Below, piece by piece: positions 35,575 to 46,590 of a stretch of 64,000 nucleotides of DNA; position 1 is the first letter of the stretch; the number at the start of each line of letters is the position of its first letter. The translations under genes were made by a program, and so were the position numbers. The notes under the pieces were generated by a model, which saw only the letters and a list, made by a program, of their open reading frames with translations, was not told where the DNA came from and ran no database searches. The stretch is from Ascaphus truei (lineage: Eukaryota; Chordata; Amphibia; Anura; Ascaphidae), in the NCBI GenBank assembly GCA_036426205.1, contig CM071568.1:228876148-228940147 (forward strand), read 5' to 3'.

Positions 35575-35851
35575 GCACAACTCCTGCTTTCCTAGTGATT
35601 TTGGGTGCTATAATCCAATTTTCCTCTTGCTCATTAACTGTTATATATAGTGGTTTTTGAGCGTCTAATCCTTGTGCTGCCAGGTCAATTTCTGTTGTGG
35701 AATTTTGCCCCTGCAAGTTGCTTTGTTGTTTAATGGATTGGCGTCTCCTTGCTTGTGTGATTCTCAGCCTTGCTGCCTCACAGATCGCATCTGGTAGTCT
35801 TGGGAGGGGAATTTCCATTTCACTTGTTTCCTTTGCAATGATGCTGGTCAA
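35426..35851 (-). pseudogene. Unrecognised coding-like remnant
   Basis: A minus-strand frame of 141 aa has a protein-like composition in its first 90 residues (MEIPLPRLPDAICEAARLR, ITQARRRQSIKQQ, TVNEQEENWIIAPKI), then runs into a translated GT microsatellite (35537-35570). I do not recognise the family. It may come from a retroelement or a processed pseudogene. No convincing splice sites frame it. Confidence 0.25.
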
Positions 35852-36119
35852 GATTAAATCTTTCCGATTTTTGGTAGTTTAATCATTTCCACAAGGATAT
35901 ATTTTTAATTAGTTCTTTATTTTATTTCTTAGTCATTATTTGTCGTCTTATAAAGATGTCTAACGTTTGCAAGATCTAGTCTATCTTGTTACTTTTTCAC
36001 CCAATTGTCTTGATTGTTACTTCATTAGTACCAACCATTTACTGCTTCATAGTTCTGTATAAGCATCCAAATGCTGCAACATCAATATTAAAGGTGCGGT
36101 TCTGCCAAGGCCATTATTA

Positions 36120-36430
36120 TGTTTTTTGTACTTGGTGGGAAGCAGGGGTACTTCGGAGCTGAATCACAGTAATTTCCGCTCTGAATACCCCCTGCTTCCC
36201 AATTTATACTTGCCTCCTGCTTCCCAATTTATACTTGCCTCCGTAGGTCAATATGGTGGTTTAAAAGTATGCGTGCCGATATGAAGCCACAACGCCACCC
36301 TTAAAGAATGCAGGAGATACCGGCAAGACCTACGAAGGTAAGTATCTCAGGAAGCAGGGGTCGCCAGAGCTGAAATTAACTCCTCTCCGGAGACACCCTG
36401 CTTCCCACCTAGGAAATGCGTTAATAAAAA
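36120..36430. repeat. Palindromic repeat with internal duplication
   Basis: GGTGGGAAGCAGGGG near 36137 is echoed inverted by CCCTGCTTCCCACCT near 36400. TTGCCTCCGTAGGTC is echoed by GACCTACGAAGGTAA. A 28-bp unit with CCTGCTTCCCAATTTATAC is duplicated in tandem at 36187-36242. Some text resembles the 51.2-kb palindromic element. Confidence 0.55.
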
Positions 36431-36539
36431 GTAAAATGCAGATTATACTATACAGCAGTGTTTCTTAACCGGGGTGCTGTGGAACCCTGGTGTGCCCTGA
36501 CCCTCTGTTAAGGGTGCCATTACCCCGGTAAAAACACTG

Positions 36540-37377
36540 CTGCTAAGATGGCCACCGACCACGCGTGATCTGCCTAAACCCGTCTGCACAAACCTCAGCC
36601 GGAGGGAGGACTCCGGCAGGAACAACATCCAAGAGAAGGTAGCGGTGAGCAGATGTGCTCCGTCGCCAACACGGGTGAACGGGGCTTGCAGGATGAGACT
36701 GCGGCGAGCAACACAAGCCGGGAGGTCTGTAGTCGGCGGCTCCCGGAGGAGGAGGGGGCCCAGCGCTGGAGAGAGGACAGAGGGCGAGGCAGGGGGGTGC
36801 TTTTAGCGGAGGATTACCGCTCAGAAACGGGGAAGGGCTCCCGGCTGCGTGTGTTCGGCTGGCAGGGCTGCTACACAGGCCTATGAGGTGAGGAGCGGTG
36901 GCCAGCTTGTTTGGGCGCTTCACTCTGAGACACCAGTCTGGGGAAGGGTGAGATTGTCTTCCACCCCCCCTCCCCCTCCGCTTGGAGACTGACTGTGGCC
37001 CCCTGGGACTACCCTGACAGAATCCCCCCACCCCCCCCCCCCCCCCCACCCCAAACACTTAATTATCTGTTGGGGGATTAGGCTTATAACTACCAAGAGG
37101 GCCCCCATTATCCAAGAAGGCAGCTGAAGGCCTTTAAGCCACTAACTGAGATTCTACAAATTAGGAATCACTCCCCCCTTGGGAGCATCCCTCCCCCCCA
37201 CTCCCCCATTGAAGTGGAAGGCACGCACACATATAAAGCCTGGATGGAGCTGACTAAAATGGTGTTCTGGGACGCAGGTTCTGTAATACCCCAAGCACCA
37301 CTCTAAGCCTATGAAAGTAATTCAGCTCTGATTAATCCTCTAAAAAACAAAACCACATGGAAGTCCCTTTCACCATG
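36540..37377 (+). promoter_or_regulatory. L1 5' untranslated region
   Basis: GC-rich leader ahead of the L1 ORF1 at 37378. Near its start is CTAAGATGGCCACC, a YY1-type site in the position known from mammalian L1 promoters. C-runs occur at about 36963-36980 and 37024-37050. The exact L1 start is estimated from the hAT-like end beside it. Confidence 0.5.
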
Positions 37378-38232
37378 CCTTCGAAAACGATTAGATCCAT
37401 CAAAAAGAAGAAAAACCAGAATGAGTTTCGGGAATACTTTAGAAAACAAGTACGACCAACACCGCAGCAGGCGGAGGGGGGAGAAGATCCCTCCATGGAT
37501 CGTTCAGTCCCTCGACTAGCGGTGGAGATCGAGAATCTCTCCACAAAGGAGGACTTATCTATCTTCTTTAATAAAATTGAATCTCTGATACAAACAGTAG
37601 TGAAGGATCTTAAGAAGGAAATATCCTCCCTTGGGGAACGCACTAGCTCCTTGGAATCCAAGGTAGACGCCGCAATCTTTAATGGACATTGAGCTTAGGG
37701 AGGTGAAGTCCCAACTTCTTGACCTCAAAGGCAGACAAGAGGATGCGGAGAATAGAGACCGCCACAATAATCTCAGTATTCAGGGGATCCCGGAATCTGA
37801 AATAGACATCGAGAGGTTCATAGGCAAATGGCTAACATCAACACTCCCAGATTATACAGTAGAGTCTCTTACCCTGGACAGATGCCCCAGAGCCGCAAGA
37901 ATGAGACCCCAACCGGGAGATGGACCAAGGGATGTGGTGCTGGGATTTCACTACTTTAAAACAAAGGAAGCTTTTATCTCGGCGACTACAGGCTCCAGAG
38001 ACATAAATTACAAAAATATATCCCTACAGATATACGCAGACCTGGCGCCTTCCACACTCTCCAAAAGAAGAAATCTCAGAGAGTTGAAGGCGAAATTAAG
38101 AGACCACAAGATCAAATATAGATGGACATTTCCCTTTGGGTTAATGGTAATTTAAAAATGGAAGACCCCAGACACTCTGGAACCCAGACGACGGCGAAGC
38201 CTTCCTCAACCATCTAGACCTGGGTCCCCCTC
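37378..38232 (+). pseudogene. L1 ORF1 (RNA-binding chaperone), frameshifted
   Basis: The N-terminal part MPSKTIRSIKKKKNQNEF is basic and is followed by a likely coiled coil (VEIENLSTKEDLSIFFNKIE). After a frameshift near 37680 come the RRM-like segment (RDRHNNLSIQGIPESEIDI, DVVLGFHYFKTKEAF) and the C-terminal domain (ISLQIYADLAPSTLSKRRNL). A second frameshift near 38145 leads to DDGEAFLNHLDLGPPPPGF and the stop at about 38230. L1 ORF1 proteins trimerise and coat L1 RNA. ORF2 is absent here: L1-like sequence ends near 38.48 kb. Confidence 0.85.
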
Positions 38233-38488
38233 CCCCTGGATTTGTTCCAGCAGATTGACCTCCATCGTGGCCAAACCCGGAACGCAATGTGACAGAGCGC
38301 CCAAAGCTGGTGGTCGGCGGTTCTCCTGAATTAGGAGGACCCTGAAAGTTCAGCATAAACAAATTCACATACAAAAGGACTATATGCCGAAGTGCCAATT
38401 CATGTTTTTTAGGTTTAGTTAAGCTGAGGTTGCACCCTAAGATTGGATGTGACGAGAATAGACACAAAAGTAGTTTAGGTTGATATAT
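38233..38488 (+). repeat. L1 inter-ORF remnant
   Basis: Non-coding continuation of the L1 after ORF1. It ends where an element with CAGCGGCGCGCAAGATT begins at 38493. Confidence 0.35.
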
Positions 38489-38492
38489 TATG

Positions 38493-39600
38493 GCAGCGGC
38501 GCGCAAGATTATTTAGGGGGAGCGCAGGCGCCAAAACCTGAGGGCGGGCAGATGCTGTGCATGGACCTGTGCGGCTGCTTCTCTGTGCTGTGGCTTGCTG
38601 CGGGGGTGGGGCTTCTCTCTGCACACAGACAGCCCCTCCTCCTGTCTGTTTGCAGTAGCACACTGGGGACCGGAGCATGCTTGTACTCCCCCCACCCCCC
38701 TCCAGGTGAAAGTGTGTGACTGTTATGATTGTATGGTTGTGTGTGTGTGTGTGTGTGTGTGTTGGTTGTGATTGAGTGTGTATTGTGTGTGTTGTGATTG
38801 ATTGAAAGTTGGGGGGTGCAAGATTAGGGGGGGCGCATGTGGCATGCAGCGAAACCTGGTGTGCGTGGGCTGGCAGACGCTGTGCGCGGTAGGGTGAAAA
38901 AGCTGTGCGCGGGAGGGCGAACAGGATAGTGCAGATGGTGGCCACGTGATAGTGTGTGCGCGCACGCGGGCTTCGGAGGTACGGGGGAGGAGGAGCACGA
39001 CCCAGCGCTATGATGTCAAACTACCCTCCTTCCGGTGTCTGCCCTGCAATAGCGCTGTGGTCCTGCTCTCCACTGCTGGCAACCTGCTTCACTGTGATCC
39101 TCTGCAAGTGAAAGGGAAGGCTGCCACTATATCAATCATACTGTGAATATACAGAAATAATAAAAAAAGAAAGTGAAAACACAACATTGAAAACGGAAAT
39201 AAATAAATAATACATAATACTGTAGGTAGGAGTGTTGATGACACTGGGGACAGCAAGCCAAAGAGCAGGGAGAATAAAAAGGCAAATGGGAGAAGGAAAA
39301 AAAAGGGGGGGGGGGGAGAAGGAAGGTAGCAAAGAAGTGGATGATTGCCTTTGTGCACGTACACTCTCCCACGCTTGGGGAGACAAACAAAATTGACTTT
39401 GAAGGACGCTCGGCAGCAGTCAATGCACACACAGCCTCACAACCACACACCACCGCCGGTCGCGGGCACTATACGCGCGGCCTTAGTAATGTCCCTCGGG
39501 AGACACAGCCACGCTCACTTTTTTTCTTTCCAGTTTCCCCCCGCCCCTGAACAGCCACTTGGTGCAGAGTATATTAAAGGTCAGCAATGCAAGTGTAGAT
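38493..39600. repeat. hAT-like start and GT-rich tract, poorly resolved
   Basis: The start CAGCGGCGCGCAAGATTA resembles hAT family A ends. GGTGCAAGATTAGGGGGGG recurs near 38815. A GT tract lies at 38736-38762, with a G-run at 39304-39316. No matching 3' end was found. Frames here are unrecognised. Confidence 0.3.
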
Positions 39601-40029
39601 AGGTTATACGAGCCTGTAGCCCCCTGGGACCAACTATGTGTATCTTCTATAATCGGGCCGGAAGTCTCCCTCGCTCCCCTATGTAATTGCTTTTTACCAC
39701 GAATTTATATGATTACCCAGGTCCCCTAGAGATGGCTCCCACCTCAGAAATCGGCCCCAAAATGCTCACGTACACTAAATTTATACTAGGTAAAGTATTG
39801 AGAAATGTCATATTATGATGCTGTAACCCCCCCTCCTCCCGCCACGCTCTTTTTTAAAAATGTGTAACCCCCCTCCCCCCAACACTTATACTCTATAATG
39901 TTTTTATATCTATATGACTATGCTTGGAAAAACAATAACAATTTAAGTTGAAAACCCCCCACTGCTGCCTGCTGTGTGGGGATGGTGAAGGTGTGTTGTA
40001 ATTAAGAGGAGGAGGGGTTAATGGTGTAA
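39601..40029. other. No feature recognised
   Basis: A/T-rich with C-runs near 39831 and 39870. Possibly remnant L1 inter-ORF sequence, not shown. Confidence 0.3.
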
Positions 40030-40049
40030 GTATGCTGTATGAGTGGGGG

Positions 40050-40092
<43 letters not shown>

Positions 40093-40132
40093 GCGGTGTG
40101 TGTGGCGATTGTGGTGTATGTGTGTGCCGGTG

Positions 40133-40214
<82 letters not shown>

Positions 40215-40665
40215 GTGAGTGGCGGTGTGTGTGTAAATGTGTGTGTGTAAATGCGTGCGACGGGGGCGGTGTGTAAATGTGTGTGGTGGTGTTGTGTGTA
40301 AATGTGTGTGTGGTGTGTAAATAAGTGTGTGTACAAGTGTAAATGTGTGTGGGTGTAAATAAGTGTGTATACATGTGTGTGCGTGTACACATATGCGTAC
40401 CACGCACACGCAAGCACGCACGTTCGCATATACAAGCTCGCTCACATGTACGCGTACACACACGAGCGCATACGCACAAACGTGTACACGTTTACACACG
40501 TATACAAATACACGCACACGTGTATAAGTGTGCATATGTGCGCACACATGAGAAATATATATGCGTCTCTCTCTTTCCACATCTAGAAATAAATATATAC
40601 TGGAATGCAAGCCCTGTTTACAGACAGACGCACACACGCACACACGCACGCACGCACGCACGCTA
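40030..40665. repeat. Large GT/CA microsatellite and derived GTGTAAAT and CACG repeats
   Basis: A pure GT block at about 40135-40210 is flanked by GTGTAAAT-type derivatives up to about 40370, then a mixed CACG/GTGT region and a CACG block at 40628-40663. Long open frames on both strands (up to 219 aa, His/Thr- or Cys/Val-rich) come from the repeat. Confidence 0.95.
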
Positions 40666-40909
40666 AGGCTTCCGTAACGCTGCCAGAATAATGGGTCCCA
40701 CCTGGGTTATTATTACAGTGAAATACAAGAGCAAAATCTAATCACAAAGGGGAAGCTTGTATAAGCAGAAAGTCAACACAAGCAGAGATCAGGTGGGCAG
40801 GCTGCACCAATCACAGCGCGCATCTCCCTCCCGCTCTCTGGCCAACTCAAGATTAGAAATTGTGGCAGCCAAGGGGACCTAATGGCAGTGACATTTATCT
40901 TGTCAAAAC

Positions 40910-41144
40910 TGTCATTAGGTCACTTTTGCCCCTACGTGGGACTGTCCCTTTAACCCATTAAACACGTCCCTGTCATTAGGTCACTTTGCCCCTACGTGGG
41001 ACTGTCCCTTTAACCCATTAAACACGTCCCTGTCATTAGGTCACTTTGCCCCTACGTGGGACTGTCCCTTTAACCCATTAAACACGTCCCTGTCATTAGG
41101 TCACTTTGCCCCTACGTGGGACTGTCCCTTTAACCCATTAAACA
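40910..41144 (+). repeat. 60-bp minisatellite, about four copies
   Basis: The unit runs from GTCATTAGGTCACTTTGCCC to CCATTAAACACGTCCC. The first copy is 61 bp, then two full 60-bp copies and a last partial copy. Copies two to four are identical wherever they overlap. The unit resembles a decayed single copy at about 49480-49540. Confidence 0.95.
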
Positions 41145-41215
41145 CAAAGAGCAGGCGTGCCCTGAGATTTTATAAATCCTTCATGGCCTTTTCGAAAAAG
41201 GTTTAGAACCACTGC

Positions 41216-43195
41216 AATACTGGGTATCAGAATACCGAGCATAAAGGTGTATATAGGAATTCTTGCCTTGACAAGATATAATTAAATGCTAGTGCATTAG
41301 AGATTGTAATGTGTTGCACAGATGATTGTAGAAAGTGGTGTTTTCTTGGCTGCTAAAATGTTTCCATGAGTGGTGAGGTTCCTATAGAGCAGTGGTACAG
41401 AAATTGTGGTCTGCAGACCGTACTTAGGCTTGTGTGAAAGCTGTTGATCTACAGTTGTGCAATATACCGATGTGATAGTTATAGCGATAATAAAAAAGCT
41501 ACTACAGTGTTTACATTTTTCATCCTGCCAGTATTATCATCAATCTGCTATAGTTTTAGGGACAGATGGTTTATAGCGCAGGAGCTTCAAATAAGGGAGA
41601 CCTTCAATGTAAACCGGATTAAGGTACCCCTTTTACACCACCAGTCCCGGTGGCTAGATACTCTTCCAATGCTTTTCCGCAGGATCTCTGCCCTGTGTTT
41701 GCCTCTCTTCTCTGAATCCCATTGCTACCTCTATCTCTGATGTTCAGGGGTAGACATAATTGAGGCTATTTTTAATCCTTTTAAAATGCTATTTATTTAT
41801 TAACACATTTAATTTGTATTAAATGTTATCTGATCAGTCCTCCCTCAACATCCAGGGACCCCTCAGGTCAGAAGCAGCGAGCCTGGGGTTCACCAGGTAA
41901 GTTGTAAACCCAAAATGACCGTGGTCCGGTTTTGCTCTGGCTTTGTATTGGTGACCCCATGGCCATGTTTGTAGTCCAGCAGCCATGTTGTATTTTTCCT
42001 ATTGAGCAGTTCTATATCACGATAAATATAGTCACAATAAATGTCTCAATATCACTATAGTGGGAACATTTTATTGCCCGACCATATTGCTGGTTAGGTC
42101 TGTTACTCGTCATCCTTTTTAGTTCTTGTGTGGACAAAGTGCCAACGAGGCCAAGTCCAAGGCCAAGTGGGCAACCGAACAAGTGGTTCACATTTCCTAA
42201 AAGGTGTGGATTGCCATTCAGTTATTTGAACAGGGTAGAGGTTGTACATGAACATAATGAGACAATTTAAAGGGAAAGAGTTGGGCTACATGTTTGTTTC
42301 ATGATAGTTTCAAAGTGCAGGAGTCAGATCTTATTCTGATTAATGTTCTACTTGAACACCCTTTTGTCCTTTTCCGGTTTATTGGCTTTGCACACTTGGA
42401 ATCTAGTTGCTTTTGGCATTTTCTAGAGTACAGGCGTCAGCATTTCTTTTACTGTGGATCTCTTGTAGAGATAAACGAATGTCTTCAAATTTGCTTTGCA
42501 CATTATTTTGCGTTGCTCAAGTTTTAGCACACATTTTGCATGTCTCTGCTCATGTTTCCTGCTATTGTACTTATTTGGGGGTCAGTAGGTTGCATAACGT
42601 GTATTTATATCATAGATACCTTCCTCTCCCCCCTAATTTTGTTCTCGGTCACTACATCAACACAGTGTATCATTCCGTGATAATGCAGTGCATTTTGTTG
42701 GTAACCAAACCTATTGATGTGCATTGCTGTTTTTGTTGTCATGTTTAATAAATCAGGCCCTAAGGGAAATGTGGAATAATAAAATGAATGGTTGGTTGAT
42801 GAATGTAGCAGCAAATGCAAAAGAAACATTGTATTTTTTTAACTCTGCTCAACATAACTTTTATTCCAGCTCCCTTTCAGTAGGATGTCTATTATTATGT
42901 AATAATTGCCAGGTATGGGGCACTATAGCAGTGGCAGCTGACCTTTCCCAAAAGTGGAGAGTTTTCCTCCCGACAGATCAACGGAATACTTTTCAATCCC
43001 TTGTGCTTCTGCAAACGGAGTAGTGTGCTGACACGTAGCAAGTCTTCCTGCCTCTGTTTCTGCATTTCTGCCATACCCGATGACGATCCCGAGAGATTCG
43101 AAGCTTAAAACATTTCAAGTACCTGTTGGTAAGCATGGAGGGGCCGTGCACACTAAAACACGATGCAATCAAATTAATGCAAAAGAGTCCTTTAA
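41216..43195. other. Intron sequence, no gene supported
   Basis: A hAT-like start (CAGTGGTACAGAAATTGTGG) lies at 41391 without a clear partner. The 113-aa and similar frames are unrecognised. Confidence 0.35.
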
Positions 43196-43340
43196 TGACT
43201 GGACACAGTCATAAAGATCCAACGTTTTGGTGCAAGCACCTTCATCAGTACCTGTTGGTCCAATAAAAGGTATCGTGCCACCTACTCTCTCTCCCCCTCC
43301 TTTGTTGCTATATGGAAGAAAGAACCAACACGGCTACCCA
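43080..43340. repeat. Penelope-like repeats with two hammerhead-like cores
   Basis: At 43081-43110 the plus strand has GATGACGATCCCGAGAGATT followed by CGAAGCTT. At 43216-43248 the minus strand has the best-preserved core in the window (next entry). 43252-43340 continues with CCAATAAAAGGTATCGTG and AACACGGCTACC, typical of this repeat class. Confidence 0.45.
43216..43248 (-). ncRNA. Hammerhead ribozyme relic, best preserved
   Basis: The minus strand reads CTGATGA, then AGGTGCTTGCACC (stem II arms GGTGC/GCACC around TT), then AAAACGTTGGATC. The first box is intact, and only the first base of the GAAAC box is changed to A. Hammerhead ribozymes of this form are known in Penelope-like elements, where they self-cleave the element RNA. 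The G-to-A change should disable it. Confidence 0.5.
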
Positions 43341-43779
43341 CCCTTCTTTACCTCTGTTGGTAACAGGAATCCCACCAATTATTGGATATACATAAGAAAA
43401 AACTTTGTGCTTTAAAGATGGAAGATTAAAGTAAGGCCTGTGTTATTGCACCGACCCTTTAGCTGCCAGAGGGGCCAGTAATGCATTGTGTGTAGGTTGC
43501 GCCCTGCTAGCAAAAAGGTTAATAAATTGGTAGCTTCACATTGCGACACTGGTTCCTTCGTATTTCCAACCGTATCTGTTTGGCTAATGGTGGTCGCATA
43601 ATTGGTTTACACAACAAGTAAAAGAAAGCATGGATTAAAAACATTTAAGATTTCAGAAATAGTGTTACGTTAAACATTGAAAAAGCTCTTCAATGGCACT
43701 TGGTTAAAATTAAAGCTTTCACAAAGGGTTACAATTATTTATACTGCTCTTAAATGGATAAAGCAATGGTCGGCATTCT

Positions 43780-44150
43780 AGAGGTCTTGTTATTAAGGTG
43801 AAAACGTAATGCAGAATCAAAGGTCTGGTCCTTCATTGGACCTTTGTCAGAGAAGGACCGAAACATTGATCCTGCATTACACCTCTGCAGTGCTGGCTAT
43901 TACTTTATCTATCTGATCACCACCGTCTGTGGAAGTCCTGAGCACCCGGGCAGGTTGATGTAGAAGTATTGAGATATGTATTAAATGTGTTCTTGTATAT
44001 AATGTATAAATACCCTGTTCACTTCTGTAACTGTATTGGTAACCATGTACTGTATTATTTGTTATCTTAACTCTATGCCCAGGACATACTTGAAAACGAA
44101 AGGTAACTCTCAATGTGTTACTTCCTGGTTAAAACATTTTCTAAATAAAA
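43780..44150 (+). repeat. Penelope-like or SINE-like repeat with GAAAC site
   Basis: GTCAGAGAAGGACCGAAACATTGATCC spans 43848-43874. The GGTCCTT/AAGGACC pairing is visible but the CUGANGA box has eroded. The 3' part ends AACTCTCAATGTGTTACTTC and a TAAATAAAAATAAA tail near 44150. Confidence 0.45.
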
Positions 44151-44611
44151 ATAAAGGCATCAATAGCCTACATTTAACCCATTATACATGCCACTGCGTT
44201 TAGTCCACCTCGGTCCTAAAAAGTGTTCCTTTCGGAAAATATAAGGTCATTAAAAGGTTGCCTGTGTTTTTATTTCTGTTGTCAGTGTTTATCATTCCAA
44301 GAGCATGCAGGGTTCTCTGATTCACATGACTTTAGACTGTAAAAATCTAAAGTTATTACAAAGAGAACTCTTACAAGGGTATTTGTAATATTTGTACTTC
44401 TATAACCCTCCCTCTTGCTTTGTACCAGTCACTTCACCTGCCATTATTTTTAGCTGTAAGCTCTTTGGTTTAGCCATGCCCTGCCATTTTGTATTTGTAG
44501 TTCAGCCATACACATGCCTTTTATATGTGCTCTGGTTGCATGCTGCAGAGCGCCCTTTTTAGAGTAACATTGTAATAATACTGGATGTGATTTTATTTTT
44601 TGTTATTGCAG

Positions 44612-44692
44612 GTCTCCATGCAAAATGAATATAATTAAAGAGAATAAGGACCTGGCCTGTTTCTACACAACAAAGCATTCGTGGAGAGGAAA
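44612..44692 (+). CDS. dnajc13: dnajc13 exon with start codon (DnaJ homologue C13 / RME-8), partial
   Basis: The exon is preceded by TTGTTATTGCAG and followed by GTGAGT, giving an 81-nt exon. The start codon is at 44625. The 22 complete codons begin [17 protein letters not shown] and end HSWRG, followed by the first two bases of a lysine codon. This matches the known N-terminus of vertebrate DNAJC13, apart from a Lys/Arg change at residue 5. DNAJC13 is a very large endosomal protein with a central J domain. It recruits Hsc70 and acts with the retromer and WASH machinery in early-endosome sorting. Only the extreme N-terminus, part of the lipid-binding PH-like region, is present here. A six-codon upstream frame (ATG 44618, stop 44636-44638) overlaps the start. 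No later exon was found by 64 kb. Confidence 0.92.
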
Positions 44693-44940
44693 GTGAGTCG
44701 GTCTTTATTTGTATTTAATTGTTAACACGCCAGAAGAGAGAGTTACTTAACTCTGCTTGCCTACTTTTAAGTTGAATGTGTATTCAGCAGCAGTGGGGGT
44801 TTGCCACTTGTGGTCAGTATGTCTGTGAAATCATTCATATTAATAGAATACAATGCACCCTGTAATTGTTTCCTACTATGCTGCAGTGCTTCTTAACAGG
44901 CTGCTAGTGGGCTCTAAAGAATTGTGTGTATGTGTATATA

Positions 44941-44942
<2 letters not shown>

Positions 44943-44972
<30 letters not shown>
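44943..44972. repeat. GT microsatellite
   Basis: About 14 GT units. It causes the Cys/Val-rich frames nearby. Confidence 0.9.
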
Positions 44973-44976
<4 letters not shown>

Positions 44977-45179
44977 GCAGCCCAGGACTAGCGTTTCGAC
45001 TGCCCCCACCCCTGTGTCGGTGGCCTTGCGAACCCCCCCTTTCACATCTCGCGAGCCACCCCCCTTCGCACCACCTCCTCTATTCCTCCCTCTCCCCATG
45101 TATTTCACTCTTCCTCCCCTCCTCTTCTTCACTCACTCTCCCCCAACACACTCTCACTCTCCCACCGCCTGTCTCCTCT

Positions 45180-46065
45180 CACACTCACCCCCCCCTGCGC
45201 CACACACACACAAAATACCCTCACAGTACCCCCACACAAAATACAATACCCCCTCCCCACACAAAATAAAAAACAATACCCCCCACACAAGATAAATACA
45301 ATACCCCCACCCGCATAACAAGATAAATACAATACCCCCACCCCCCATAACAAGATAAATACAATACCCCCATCCCCATAACAAGATAAATACTATACCC
45401 CCATCCCCATAACAAGATAAATACAATACCCCCACCCCCATAACAAGATTAAATTACAATACCCCCACCACCAGCACCACAAGATAAATACAATACCCCC
45501 CCCCCCATAACAAGATAAATACAATACCCCCCTCCCCACACACAAGATAAATACAATACCCCCCTCCCCACACACACAATACAATACTGCCCTCCCCCAA
45601 AAAATACAATACCCCACCACACACACTGAAATACAATACCTCCCCTCCACACACAAACTACAATACCCCCCCCCCCTACACACATGCAAAATACAGTATC
45701 CCTCCTACACACGCAAAATACAATACCCCCCTTACACACGCAAAATACAATGCCCCCCTTACACACGCAAAATACAATACCCCCCTTACACACACAAAAT
45801 ACAATACCCCCACTACACACCACAAAATACAATAACCCCTAAACCCTTACAAACACGCAAAAAAGACACTACCCCTACACACACAAAATACAATAACCCC
45901 CTTACACACGCAAAATACAATACCCCCCTTACACACGCAAAATACAATACCCCCCTTACACACACAAAATACAATAACCCCCTAACACACGCAAAATACA
46001 ATACCCCCCTCCACACACTCAAAATACAATACCCCCCTCCACGCACAAAATATACAAGCACACAC
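45180..46065. repeat. C/A-rich minisatellite of AATACAATACCCCC units
   Basis: About 30 units. Early units are about 28-31 bp (AACAAGATAAATACAATACCCCC) and later ones are 27 bp (TTACACACGCAAAATACAATACCCCCC). The minus strand is G-rich with repeated runs of four to ten G. Minus-strand frames of 60-128 aa encode repeats such as GIVFCVCK and are not genes. Confidence 0.95.
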
Positions 46066-46590
46066 ACTCTTCCCTTGCTGGTGGTCTCAGGCTTCTGGTG
46101 CTCCGGCTCTCCCCCGCTCCTGCGGGCTTCTCTCCCACGCCGGGTCTCCTGCCGAGAGAGGCACGCAGGAGCTGGGAAGAGATCTGGGCCCGGCAGCAAC
46201 CAGAGACCCGCTGGCCTCTGGTCGAGCCTAACTTCCCCTGCATCTAAATGTTGAAAACTGCTGCTATAGTGTATTTTATCTGTTCAGTTCCTAAATCTAA
46301 TTCCTGGTAATGTAAGCGACATGTTTTTATGTTTGATTTACCTTGGCTTGGCAGCAGTGTAACAAATAAACCGGCACCTGTCTTTAGATAACATTACTCG
46401 TGAGTTGTGCACAAGTGATTGACATTTGTGACACTAGAGAAATGAAGGCCACATTCATAAAGTTCGATCAAAATGAGCCATCGAGGCCAAAACTGGCACT
46501 ATATAAACCTATAACACAATTTTTTTTGTAATTTTTTTTTTTATATGCGGCTGATGTGCTATTGCTGATCGTTGTGGACAAGGATATACA
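46066..46590. other. No gene recognised
   Basis: A GC-rich block at 46066-46240 with no known protein is followed by A/T-rich sequence. Confidence 0.35.

Larger units (their letters stand above)
36457..41214. mobile_element. Possible large hAT relic enclosing L1 and repeats
   Basis: CAGTGTTTCTTAACCGGGGTGC at 36457 and AAAAGGTTTAGAACCACTG ending at 41214 look like paired hAT ends. Flanking octamers CTATACAG and CAATACTG agree at 6 of 8 positions. The pairing is tentative because L1, a hAT-like piece and simple repeats fill the interior, and the first 83 bp also form a palindrome of their own. Confidence 0.3.
12466..44611 (+). other. dnajc13: Inferred intron 1 of dnajc13
   Basis: The span runs from a GTAACG donor at 12466 to a TTATTGCAG acceptor ending at 44611, about 32 kb. 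It is filled with transposons and simple repeats annotated separately. The splice pairing is inferred and untested. Confidence 0.5.

Noticed and set aside
39089..39453. Three overlapping minus frames rich in Phe/Leu
   Set aside because: Translation of an A/G-rich tract; no domain and mutual overlap.
40002..40666. Open frames up to 219 aa, His/Thr- or Cys/Val-rich
   Set aside because: They are translations of GT/CA microsatellite in several frames and on both strands.
45129..46199. Minus-strand frames with repeated GIVFCVCK-like units
   Set aside because: They follow the 27-31-bp minisatellite unit; the repetition comes from the DNA and several frames are open at once.
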